Source: an uncultured Campylobacter sp. (GTDB lineage Bacteria > Campylobacterota > Campylobacteria > Campylobacterales > Campylobacteraceae). Taken from it: a stretch of DNA of 39,773 bases. The position numbers and the translations under genes were made by a program. Each line of letters begins with the position of its first letter. Positions within the stretch are counted from its first letter, which is position 1. The DNA is taken from contig NZ_CALIIS010000075.1 of NCBI RefSeq assembly GCF_938017705.1, positions 1 to 39,773 on the forward strand. The letters run 5' to 3'. The notes under the pieces were generated by a model that was not told the origin of the DNA, did no database searches, and worked only from the letters and a program-made list of their open reading frames with translations. Positions 32,569-39,773 of the stretch are shown here, piece by piece.

Positions 32569-33327
32569 ATGGCGATTTTACTTAAAACAAAAAAAGATTT
32601 AGAGGGGCTTCGTGCAGCGAATAGAATCGTCGCGCAGGCCCTTGATTACGCAGTTTCATTCATAAAGCCGGGTCTTAGTCTGCTCGAAGTCGATAAAAAG
32701 ATCGACGATTTCATCACCTCCAAGGGTGCATATCCCGCCTTTAAAGGGCTATACGGCTTTCCAAACGCCGCTTGCCTCTCGCTAAACGAAGTTATCATCC
32801 ACGGCATCCCCGACGAGACGATCTTACAAGAGGGCGATATCTTGGGCGTCGATCTGGGCTCGAAGCTAAACGGATATTTCGGCGATAGCGCGCGCACCCT
32901 GCCCATCGGTAAAATTTCAAAAGCCGACGAGGAGCTTATCGCATGCAGCAAGGACACGCTGGAGTTCGCCATCAAAACGATCAGAGTAGGGATGCACTTT
33001 AAAGAGCTAAGCTTCGAGATCGAGAAATTTATCCGTGCGCGCGGTTTCGTACCGCTATACGGCTTCTGCGGACACGGTATCGGCAAGCACCCGCACGAAG
33101 AGCCTGAGATCCCAAACTACTTAGAGGGCAACAATCCAAAATCGGGCCCTAAAATTAAAAACGGCATGGTCTTTTGCATCGAGCCGATGATCTGTCAAAA
33201 GGACGGCACGCCGGTCATCGCCGAGGATAAGTGGAGTACGAGAAGCAAGGATGGGCTTCGCACCAGCCACTACGAGCACTGCATGGCGGTCTTCGACGGT
33301 AAGGTTGAGGTCCTAAGCGTTGCGTAG
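32569..33327 (+). CDS. map: Type I methionine aminopeptidase
   Basis: A 252-residue dinuclear metallopeptidase that removes the initiator Met from nascent proteins. The metal ligands are visible: Asp in LGVDLGSKLNGYFGDSART (two Asp), His in GFCGHGIGKHPHEEP, Glu in FCIEPM and Glu in SHYEHCMAVF. Its ATG directly follows the secY stop. In C. jejuni and relatives infA-rpmJ-rpsM follow elsewhere; here a noncoding region ends the operon. Confidence 0.97.
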   Translation: MAILLKTKKDLEGLRAANRIVAQALDYAVSFIKPGLSLLEVDKKIDDFITSKGAYPAFKGLYGFPNAACLSLNEVIIHGIPDETILQEGDILGVDLGSKLNGYFGDSARTLPIGKISKADEELIACSKDTLEFAIKTIRVGMHFKELSFEIEKFIRARGFVPLYGFCGHGIGKHPHEEPEIPNYLEGNNPKSGPKIKNGMVFCIEPMICQKDGTPVIAEDKWSTRSKDGLRTSHYEHCMAVFDGKVEVLSVA

Positions 33328-33797
33328 GTTTTTGCGCAAAAAGCTTGGCAGAATTGGAATTTTGCTCTTTTTATGGGGCGGAATTTCACGAGCGGCGTGT
33401 TTTTATAAATTTGCATCGTTTGAGCCGCTATAAATTTTACCTCCTCTCGGCCGCTAGGCGCATAAATTTTAAGTTTTCGGGGGTTTAATCGCATTAGATA
33501 ATTTTAAAATTTATCGTAGCGATCTGTAGTCTATCCACAAAATTCTAAGAATTAGAATTTTAGAATAATGTCTTGCAATTTCACTAAAATCCACTTTAGA
33601 TTAAAATTTTGCCGTCCAATTCCAAACTCCCCGTACCTTTAAAATTTAGCTGTAAAATTTGAAGCGCAAAAGCGCGCAAGTAAGCGAGCTCAAAGCTTTA
33701 AGCGGCTAAGATTGCGCCTTGATTTTAAAGCGAAAATATGTCGCGCTACGCAGAGTGCGCGTCGTCGCGTCTCTTCGTACAAGGCAGGGAAGATAAA
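33328..33797. other. Noncoding region after the ribosomal operon
   Basis: AAAATTT-rich spacer without a supportable gene. TTTTTGCGCAAAAA just after the map stop is palindromic but has no loop or T run, so the operon terminator is not clearly placed. Confidence 0.5.
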
Positions 33798-35786
33798 ATG
33801 AGAGAAAAATTTTATGCAGCGCTGGCAAATATAGGCGAGTTTGCGGCGCAGACGAAAGCGGGTGAGTTCGCGTCGCGCTTGCTTATGAAAATCGACCGCG
33901 GCTTTTTTGCCGCGCTGCGCGAACGTCCCGTGTGGAGGGTGTTTTGGCTTGCGACAGTGCTATGCTTGCTCGCGTGCTGGGCTAAGATACATTATCAGAT
34001 TAACGGTCCCATCTTTGCCTACATCGCCGAGAGTTTCCCTGTGGTATTTATCATAAATTTACTCATCTTTCACCTCTGTTACTTGCTTAGCGGGCGATTT
34101 TTTAAGCTCGTTTCGTTCGTATTGCTTGCGCTAATTGCGCTGATTGCGAGCGCGTCTTTATTTTTGATCGTAAATTTCGACTCAAGCTTCAACGTCGTAG
34201 CAATCGACGCGATCGTGCATACCGACGCAGCCGAGACGCGCGAGTTTATTTCGCAGTTTCTCAACCCCGCAACGATTTTATATTTAGCGGCGCTGCTAGG
34301 CTGCATCTTTGCGGCGTTAAGAGCGGGGCAGAGAAAGAGGGAGCAAACGCATAGCCGCCTAAGATTGCTGCTAGCGGCGCTTTATCTTATCTGTGGAACG
34401 ATCTTTTGCGCGGGTATTGCCGTCAAAGCTTTTCAGGGCAAGCAGAGCTATATAGCCAAGCTATCGCAATACGTTCCGCTGGAGTTTGCCTTCACGCTAA
34501 AAGACTATCTAAGCGATAAAAATTTCATCACCGATATGCACGAAGTGCAGCTAGGATATGACGAGGCGAAGCGCGCGAACGAAAGTGTTTTAAAAGGCGG
34601 CGCAAATTTAGATCGGCAAAACTTTGCCTCCGGCCTTGCGTCTCAAAATTCTACGCCCGCTCCGAGTTCTCAGGCACAGAGCTCCGGCGAGATTTCAAAT
34701 TCCATGCCGCAAAGCCCTGGCGCGATCTTAAATTCCAAAATCCCTGACGCTTCTATAAACCCCGCCTCGCAAAAACCTCGCGTCAAAAATATCGTCCTAA
34801 TAATCGGCGAGAGCTTGCAGCGCGGGCATATGTCGCTGTATGGATACGGCATAAAAACCACGCCGCTTTTGGAGGGTCTCGAGGCGAGCGGCAATCTGAT
34901 AAAATTTAGCGATACAATCTCTCCTTATGCTACGACGAATCAGGTGCTGATGCGGCTTTTAAATTTCAGCAATTACGAAAGCGAGCGGCAAAAGGCATGG
35001 TTTCGCAGCCTTAGTATCATCGATATGTTTAGCCTAAGCGGCTACCGCACCTTTTGGATCAGCAATCAAGAAGCCTTCGGCGCGCACGCGCTAAGCGCCA
35101 AAAGCGCCGCCGATCGCGCGGACGCAGAAACTTTTCTCTCAAAGAGCAATCTTTATGAAACCGTCCGCATCAAGCCCGACGGAGCGCTGCTTCCGCTCAT
35201 AAATCAGGCGAAAGCGGGGCAGAGCGAGCGAAACTTCTACGTGATCCATCTCATCGGCAACCATATGGATTACAGCCTGCGTTATCCCGAGGGATTCGGT
35301 AAGTTTAGCGAGGCGGACGTAAAGGCCAAACTCACTTCAGATCAGAAAAAGGTCGTCGCGTATTACGACAACAGCGTGCTTTACAACGATTTTGTTATAA
35401 ATGAAATTTTTAAAATTTTTTCGGGTGATGACAGTCTCATCGTCTATCTTAGCGATCACGGCGAAAATTTATACGAAAACGGACGCCTCGGGCACGGCAT
35501 GGAGAGCCGCTTTAGCTATGAAATTCCGCTGCTTTTTATAGCCTCGCGCGAGTTTCTGACCGCTCATGCCACGCTGTGGCAGAAGCTGGAAGCGGCGAAA
35601 GATAAGCCCTTTATGAGCGATGATTTGGCGCATCTGCTAGCGGATATTATCGGCGTCGCGCCGCTTGAGCTCGATACGGGTAGAAGCCCGATACGATCGG
35701 ATTTCAATGGCTCGCGAAAACGAATTGCTAACGGAGTCGATTATGACGAGAAATTAAAAAGCGCGAAGGGCTACGAGTTCGAGTAA
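33798..35786 (+). CDS. Phosphoethanolamine transferase, CptA/OpgE-like
   Basis: A 662-residue inner-membrane enzyme of the EptA/CptA sulfatase-fold family, which adds phosphoethanolamine to lipid A or core sugars. Five membrane helices (~48-63, 78-98, 103-125, 158-174, 188-208) are followed by a periplasmic catalytic domain. The sequence GESLQRGHMSLYGYGIKTTP (residues 337-356) matches CptA more than EptA and puts Ser339 at the nucleophile position that is Thr in EptA. The metal site SDHGE (552-556) and GNHMDYSLRYPEGFGKF are intact. A Ser/Asn/Ala/Pro-rich linker (~265-330) between the membrane part and catalytic domain is unusually long. The ATG at 33798 has AGGGAAG upstream; an earlier ATG at 33738 has no such site. 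Confidence 0.9.
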   Translation: MREKFYAALANIGEFAAQTKAGEFASRLLMKIDRGFFAALRERPVWRVFWLATVLCLLACWAKIHYQINGPIFAYIAESFPVVFIINLLIFHLCYLLSGRFFKLVSFVLLALIALIASASLFLIVNFDSSFNVVAIDAIVHTDAAETREFISQFLNPATILYLAALLGCIFAALRAGQRKREQTHSRLRLLLAALYLICGTIFCAGIAVKAFQGKQSYIAKLSQYVPLEFAFTLKDYLSDKNFITDMHEVQLGYDEAKRANESVLKGGANLDRQNFASGLASQNSTPAPSSQAQSSGEISNSMPQSPGAILNSKIPDASINPASQKPRVKNIVLIIGESLQRGHMSLYGYGIKTTPLLEGLEASGNLIKFSDTISPYATTNQVLMRLLNFSNYESERQKAWFRSLSIIDMFSLSGYRTFWISNQEAFGAHALSAKSAADRADAETFLSKSNLYETVRIKPDGALLPLINQAKAGQSERNFYVIHLIGNHMDYSLRYPEGFGKFSEADVKAKLTSDQKKVVAYYDNSVLYNDFVINEIFKIFSGDDSLIVYLSDHGENLYENGRLGHGMESRFSYEIPLLFIASREFLTAHATLWQKLEAAKDKPFMSDDLAHLLADIIGVAPLELDTGRSPIRSDFNGSRKRIANGVDYDEKLKSAKGYEFE

Positions 35787-35959
35787 CAGATGAGTTTTGC
35801 TTTTATGCCGTTACATGCTGCATAAAATAGGAATTAGTATGTCCTGCTTTTTGATTTGTTCATCAAATTCAGATTAAAATTTGCGCCACCCCATATGGCT
35901 ACGCTGATAATAAGGCGCGCAACGTTTGTTAAATTTGAGATCAAATTTATGCGCTGCGG

Positions 35960-36697
35960 CTAGCTCTCCTTTTTTACCTCATCCATATACGAGTAAATCG
36001 TGACTTTCTGCGTCCTAAGCGCCTTTGCGACGAGCTCCACTGCGCCCTTTACCTCAAAAATCCCTTTTTGCGCGAGAAATTTTACGATGCGCTTTCGATC
36101 CTCTTTCTTCATCCGCTCTACATCCAGATCGTGCGTAGCCGATGCGATAAGGTCCTGGACGATATCAAGGATATTTTGCTGCGAATCGTTAGAGTTTTTT
36201 GCTTCTAAATTTACGCTGTCATTTGAGCTCGCTTCATCTAATGCCGCGTTATCGCAGCCTCCGTCGGTAAAATTTGCGCCCTGCAGCTCCTTGCTATCGA
36301 GCTTTGCATTCGGCAGCAGATTTTTTATTGCTTTGTATGCCGCGATGGCGCTTGAAGTATCGATATTTACACATAGCGCGCCTACTACTTTGCCGTCTGC
36401 GCCGCGGATCAGCGAAGTCGAGGAGCGTATGAGCTTGCCGTTTTGCGCGGTGAAGTAGTAGTTTGCGGTGCAGTCGTTTTCAAAATTTTTGCTTAGCAAC
36501 ACGTCCTTTACCAGATGATCGAAGCTTTGATCGATCCTCCTACCCGTTACGTCGCCGAGGACGAAAACGACGGAGCTTTGCGGCGTGCTCATATCGTGGA
36601 TGACCACCTCGCAATCGCCGATCGTATTTTTAATAAGGTGCGCGGTCGGTATAAAGGCTTGCAGAAGTTGATTCAATTCGGGCTCCTTAAATTTCAT
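35960..36697 (-). CDS. DauR/YheO-like transcriptional regulator (PAS + HTH)
   Basis: A 245-residue regulator with an N-terminal YheO-type PAS-like domain (~4-120: LLQAFIPTAHLIKNTIGDCEVVIHDM, then GRRIDQSF, SSTSLIRGADGKVVGALCVNID) and a C-terminal helix-turn-helix of the HTH_22 type (~190-245: RKRIVKFLAQKGIFEVKGAVELVAKALRTQKVTIYSYMDEV). An Asn/Asp/Ser-rich linker of ~40 residues joins them. The family includes DauR, regulator of D-arginine use. It is divergent from ridA and a PLP enzyme, so it probably controls them in response to an amino acid. Confidence 0.9.
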   Translation of the reverse strand: MKFKEPELNQLLQAFIPTAHLIKNTIGDCEVVIHDMSTPQSSVVFVLGDVTGRRIDQSFDHLVKDVLLSKNFENDCTANYYFTAQNGKLIRSSTSLIRGADGKVVGALCVNIDTSSAIAAYKAIKNLLPNAKLDSKELQGANFTDGGCDNAALDEASSNDSVNLEAKNSNDSQQNILDIVQDLIASATHDLDVERMKKEDRKRIVKFLAQKGIFEVKGAVELVAKALRTQKVTIYSYMDEVKKES

Positions 36698-36706
36698 ATA
36701 AAAAAA

Positions 36707-36751
36707 TCTATAAATTTAGATTAAATTTTAAAATTTTTGCAAATTTATAGA
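36707..36751. promoter_or_regulatory. 11-bp perfect inverted repeat between the DauR-like gene and ridA
   Basis: TCTATAAATTT (36707-36717) is the exact complement of AAATTTATAGA (36741-36751), arms 23 bases apart. The word TAAATTTAGA at 36711-36720 recurs at 36771-36780, near the ridA promoter. This is a candidate operator for the adjacent regulator, although the AT-rich context raises the chance of a random match. Confidence 0.45.
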
Positions 36752-36818
36752 AATATTTATATATTTTTAATAAATTTAGAGTAAAATTATATAAAATTTT
36801 ATATGCAAAGGAGCTTAA

Positions 36819-37205
36819 ATGAAAGAAATTTACCCAAGCGGTTTCGCGCCGAAAAAGGCGCATTATGCGCCGGGCATCTTAGACGACGACGGCACGCTCT
36901 ACGTCTCGGGGCAGCTAAGCGTGGATCCGCGCACAGGAGCTATCCCGGAGAGCCTTGCTGCGCAGACCGCGCAGGCTCTAAGCAACGTCGCGGCAGTGCT
37001 GGCCGCCGCGGGCGCGGATAAAAGCGACGTGCGGATGTGCCGCGTCTATACGCCTGACGTCACGAACTGGGACGTGATCGACGAGCAGTACGCGCTGTTT
37101 TTCGGCGCGCACAAGCCCGCTCGCGTCGTAGTGCCGACTACGGCTCTACATTTCGGCTGCCTTGTAGAGATCGAGGCCGTCGCAAAAATAAAAGAGAAAA
37201 AATAG
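36819..37205 (+). CDS. ridA: RidA/YjgF family enamine/imine deaminase
   Basis: A 128-residue trimeric cytoplasmic enzyme that hydrolyses reactive enamine/imine intermediates released by PLP-dependent dehydratases. Family pattern: AHYAPGILDDDGTLYVSGQLSVDPRTGAIPE, then QTAQALSNVAAVLAAAG, and the end PARVVVPTTALHFGCLVEIEAVAKI. The conserved active-site Arg of RidA corresponds to the Arg in ARVVV, and the late Glu to VEIEAVA. AAAGGAGC upstream fixes the ATG. It is eight bases from the PLP enzyme, its likely partner. Confidence 0.93.
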   Translation: MKEIYPSGFAPKKAHYAPGILDDDGTLYVSGQLSVDPRTGAIPESLAAQTAQALSNVAAVLAAAGADKSDVRMCRVYTPDVTNWDVIDEQYALFFGAHKPARVVVPTTALHFGCLVEIEAVAKIKEKK

Positions 37206-37213
37206 GAGCGAAA

Positions 37214-38299
37214 ATGAGCGATTTCATCTGCACGGGCTGCGGTAAGCACGTGTCCATCGATACTTTGAGCTATAAATGCGGCTGCGGCGGGCTGTATAAG
37301 CTAAACTCCGATGCGCCTAAATTTAACCCCGCGCTCGTAGATCAAAGCGAGTTTAGCATCTTTAGATACCGCAGGTTTATGGGTATCGACACGGCTAAAT
37401 TTAAAGAAATTTCGATGGGCGAGGGGCTCACGGCGAGCGTGAAATTCGGCGAAGACCTTTATCTCAAGCTCGACTACGCGATGCCTACGCTTTCATTCAA
37501 AGATCGCGGGGCGGCGGTTTTGGTGCTGCACGCCAAAAATATCGGCGTGAAAAAGGTGCTGCAAGATTCCAGCGGTAACGCGGGCAATGCCGTGGCGGCG
37601 TACTGCGCTCGCGCGGGCATCGAGTGCGAAATTTACGTCCCGAAGGGCACGTCTCCCAAAAAGATTGATATGATCAAAAGCCACGGCGCGCACGTCACGG
37701 TATTTGACGGCAGCCGCGACGAGACGGCGGATGCGTGCCGCAAAAAGGCCGTGAGCGAGCAAATTTATTATGCCAACCACGTCTATAATCCGATCTTTTA
37801 CGAGGGCACGAAGAGCTACGTTTATGAGATCTACGAGCAGCTGGGCAGGGTGCCGCGCAATATCTTTATCCCCGTGGGCAACGGCACGCTACTGCTGGGC
37901 GCTCAAGCGGCGCTGGGCGAGCTATATGAGGGCGGTCTTATCGAAGCGCTGCCAAAAATTTTCATCGTTCAGGGCGAGCGTTGCGCCCCGCTTTTTGATG
38001 CTAAAGGTACGGCGCGCGCGATAGAGCCACAGCCGACGCTAGCAGAGGGCATCGCGATCGCAAGACCGATGCGTGCGGCCGAAATTCTCGGCTCTAGCTA
38101 CGCTGGCGAGCGCGAGGTGATCTTGGTGAGCGAGGGCGACATACTGCCTGCTAGAGCGGCGCTTGCGCGCGGCGGATTTTACGTCGAGCACACGACCGCG
38201 GCTACCTACGCGGCGTATCTGCGCTACAAAGAGAGCCGCGATCTGCAAGGAGATAGCATCATCCCGCTTTGCGGCGCGGGGCTAAAGAGCGATCATTAA
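37214..38299 (+). CDS. Threonine-synthase-like PLP enzyme (fold type II)
   Basis: A 361-residue PLP-dependent lyase of the threonine synthase/dehydratase superfamily. An N-terminal Cys cluster (ICTGCG, then KCGCGG; Cys6, 9, 22, 24) resembles the zinc-ribbon of archaeal-type threonine synthases. The PLP lysine is Lys96 in LSFKDRG and the phosphate-binding loop is SSGNAGNAVAAYCARAG (119-135). IPVGNGTLLLGAQ is the Gly-rich cofactor loop, and IIPLCGAG is near the end. Since it is paired with ridA and a DauR-like regulator, an amino-acid dehydratase or lyase role is as likely as threonine synthesis. Confidence 0.88.
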   Translation: MSDFICTGCGKHVSIDTLSYKCGCGGLYKLNSDAPKFNPALVDQSEFSIFRYRRFMGIDTAKFKEISMGEGLTASVKFGEDLYLKLDYAMPTLSFKDRGAAVLVLHAKNIGVKKVLQDSSGNAGNAVAAYCARAGIECEIYVPKGTSPKKIDMIKSHGAHVTVFDGSRDETADACRKKAVSEQIYYANHVYNPIFYEGTKSYVYEIYEQLGRVPRNIFIPVGNGTLLLGAQAALGELYEGGLIEALPKIFIVQGERCAPLFDAKGTARAIEPQPTLAEGIAIARPMRAAEILGSSYAGEREVILVSEGDILPARAALARGGFYVEHTTAATYAAYLRYKESRDLQGDSIIPLCGAGLKSDH

Positions 38300-38707
38300 A
38301 TTTAAACGCTCGTCGTGGAATTTATGCGGCTAGCTAGCAGCGAGGAATTTAAAATTTTCGCTGCTTTAAATTTAGCGGATTTATGAGTCCATATTTTTGT
38401 GGAATGTTTAAAATTTATGACGCGTAGGCTTTTAAATTTAAATTTGCATAGAAGCGCGGAAATGAGCCTTAGCCCTTGGTGTGATGCGATGATACGGCGC
38501 GTTTTATGGGCACTTCGTTGCTGGCGGAATTTGGAAATTTTATCTACAGATAGTTGAATGAGCGCCATTTAAATTTGAAATCACGGTCAAAATTTTATAA
38601 AAATAAGCTCACAAGGCGCAGCGCTATTCGCCCGTTTCATTTATAAAATTTGGACGTTTTATCACTCTTGGCGAGCGAGCTTCTACGCAGAGATCAAATT
38701 TGCGCGG
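38300..38707. other. Intergenic region between convergent PLP-enzyme and grpB-like genes
   Basis: AAATTT-rich, with no gene that I can support. GCTAGCTAGC at about 38331-38337 is a small palindrome with no clear terminator structure. Confidence 0.5.
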
Positions 38708-39256
38708 CTATTTCGAGTTTTCTTTAGCAATACGCGTAAATTTAAGCACAAATTCGCTTTTCGCCGCAGTGTAGGCGTCGCGGTCAAACTCGAAGCGCTT
38801 GCAAAGCTCTAATTTAAGCGCCTCGTACCGCTCGGCGATATCCGCATTCGCCCGCAAAAAATCTCTAAAAAATATCTCATCTGTATCGCCGAAATTTCGC
38901 AGATGCACGTGAAAAACGCGCTCGGCAAATCCCGCTTCGGTGTAGCCCTTATTTAGGCTGCAGCGGCTCTCGCTTTCGCTCATTAGTAGATAGCCCACCT
39001 CTATCAGGCGCTGCTTGGCGGCGGCAATATCCGAGCATTCGATCAAAATATCTACGATCGGCTTCGCCCAGATCCCGCTTACCGCGGTGCTGCCGATATG
39101 GTGGATCTTGATCTCGCCGGGGTCTCGCAGCAGGCCGCGCAGAATTTCGCACTCCTGCCTAAAGTATTCGCCCCAGCGCGGATCGTGCGGTACGAGACGT
39201 ATCGGAAAGAGCCGCCACAGCTCTTGCAGGCTCATCGAAAGGAGCTTATTGCTCAT
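38708..39256 (-). CDS. GrpB family protein (nucleotidyltransferase fold)
   Basis: A 182-residue cytoplasmic protein of the GrpB/UPF0157 family. Family motifs: RLVPHDPRWGEYFRQECEIL, IHHIGSTAVSGIWAKPIVDILIEC (nucleotidyltransferase-like GS...D-x-D-type site) and HVHLRNFGDTDEIFFRDFLRAN. The ATG at 39256 has GGAG upstream. A longer open frame reaches 39373 but its extra codons run through the tRNA-Ser gene, so they are rejected. Members are mostly of unknown function; some are fused to CoaE-type kinases. Confidence 0.9.
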   Translation of the reverse strand: MSNKLLSMSLQELWRLFPIRLVPHDPRWGEYFRQECEILRGLLRDPGEIKIHHIGSTAVSGIWAKPIVDILIECSDIAAAKQRLIEVGYLLMSESESRCSLNKGYTEAGFAERVFHVHLRNFGDTDEIFFRDFLRANADIAERYEALKLELCKRFEFDRDAYTAAKSEFVLKFTRIAKENSK

Positions 39257-39291
39257 CTTAACTCCAAAGTATTGGGTGAAATTTGAATGAA

Positions 39292-39379
39292 TGGCGGGTA
39301 GATAGGGATTCGAACCCCAGAAGGCTGACGCCTTACGCGCTTTCGAGGCGCGCTCCTTCGACCGCTCGGACATCTACCC
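39292..39379 (-). tRNA. tRNA-Ser (CGA anticodon)
   Basis: On the minus strand the acceptor GGGTAGA pairs with TCTACCC, followed by discriminator G and an encoded CCA. The anticodon stem CGCGC/GCGCG encloses CTCGAAA, giving CGA. The long variable arm and the T loop TTCGAAT are typical of serine tRNA. It lies 35 bases upstream of the grpB-like start. Confidence 0.95.
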
Positions 39380-39773
39380 GAATGAAAGTGTAATTTAAGC
39401 CAAAAATGGCTTAATAACAGATTTAAAAATGAAATTCTGCGTGAAATTTCGCCTGATTTTGCTGGCGGGGGTTGAAATTTAACGGCGCAAATTTAGATTT
39501 CGTTTTAAATCCACGGCTTAAGGTGCGGCGCACTTTCGGCATAAAATTTGCTTTCGCGCGTGTAGTTTTGTGCACGGAATTTTACCGCTTTATGGATGAA
39601 ATTTTATAAAGCAGCAGTGTTTTTACGCTCTGCGCGGCTTTTGTGAGCAAGGAATTTTAGCATCTCGCGGGCAAATTTTATCGCGGCGACAAAATTCCGA
39701 GGAGTTATGCGGCACGGGTACGGTTAAGCGGCAAGAAATTTTAGGCCGGGCGGAAAGAAATTTCAAAACGCAG
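39380..39773. other. Right end of the window, no gene seen
   Basis: About 394 bases rich in AAATTT/AAATTTC words. No open frame with a ribosome-binding site and no RNA structure is evident. Confidence 0.5.

Noticed and set aside
33328..33345. TTTTTGCGCAAAAA after map as operon terminator
   Set aside because: The palindrome has no loop and no following T run, so intrinsic termination is not supported.
33738..33797. Longer start for the phosphoethanolamine transferase
   Set aside because: No ribosome-binding site, while AGGGAAG precedes the ATG at 33798.
39257..39373. N-terminal extension of the GrpB-family protein
   Set aside because: The added codons are the sequence of tRNA-Ser; the ATG at 39256 has GGAG upstream and fits the family start.
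1..39773. Phase-variable poly-G/C tracts, common in Campylobacter surface genes
   Set aside because: No run of eight or more G or C was seen in any gene or promoter.
1..39773. CRISPR arrays, insertion sequences, integrases or attachment sites, especially around the hsd operon and the two tRNAs
   Set aside because: No regularly spaced repeats, transposase or integrase frames, or tRNA 3'-end duplications were found.

Overview
The window looks like part of the chromosome of an oral-type Campylobacter (Campylobacterota) with a moderately high GC content, in the range of C. gracilis, C. rectus or C. showae. Species was not determined. Evidence: the AAATTT-rich sequence style, the purM-coaE-dapF neighbourhood, a ribosomal S10-spc cluster with no rpmD, and Campylobacter-like protein sequences. 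The first ~235 bases do not fit. They encode a piece of a polar amino-acid ABC permease resembling oral beta-proteobacteria, joined in frame to the middle of KdsD, most likely an assembly chimera at a contig end.

Layout. 1-2237 (+): permease/kdsD junction, an RluB-type pseudouridine synthase, and a YbaK/EbsC-type Cys-tRNA(Pro) deacylase. 2600-3163 (-): lemA. 3234-3310 (+): tRNA with CAU anticodon. 3662-4375 (+): exported tandem rhodanese protein. 4451-13655 (-): a compact seven-gene type I restriction-modification operon, in transcription order half-hsdS, hsdM, an AT-rich PIN-like orphan, full hsdS, a second AT-rich orphan with a hydrophobic segment, hsdR, and a YgjP-type metallopeptidase. 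The genes overlap or nearly touch. The two orphans sit where C. jejuni strains carry variable 'rlo/mlo' genes, and this is the best candidate for an undescribed defence-associated system. 13944-15089 (+): iron-type alcohol dehydrogenase with a clear terminator. 15547-15912 (-): small Imm10-like protein. 15957-19729: purM (-), then coaE, a Sel1/Hcp-like exported protein and dapF (+).

20448-22620 (-): two tiny overlapping membrane-protein genes not expected from routine gene calling, a small winged-helix-like protein and a P-loop ATPase. Between the ATPase and the ribosomal operon lie two nearly identical 22-bp dyads, one beside each gene start, suggesting a shared regulator. 22807-33327 (+): strong sigma-70 promoter, structured leader, then rpsJ-rplC-rplD-rplW-rplB-rpsS-rplV-rpsC-rplP-rpmC-rpsQ-rplN-rplX-rplE-rpsN-rpsH-rplF-rplR-rpsE-rplO-secY-map. 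The only sizeable intercistronic gap is rpsH-rplF and it holds a hairpin.

33798-35786 (+): CptA-like phosphoethanolamine transferase. 35960-38299: divergent DauR/YheO-like regulator (-) facing ridA and a threonine-synthase-like PLP enzyme (+), a coherent amino-acid metabolism module with an inverted repeat in the shared promoter region. 38708-39256 (-): GrpB-family protein, next to tRNA-Ser(CGA) at 39292-39379 (-). The last ~400 bases show no gene. No CRISPR array, insertion sequence, prophage or rRNA gene was seen.
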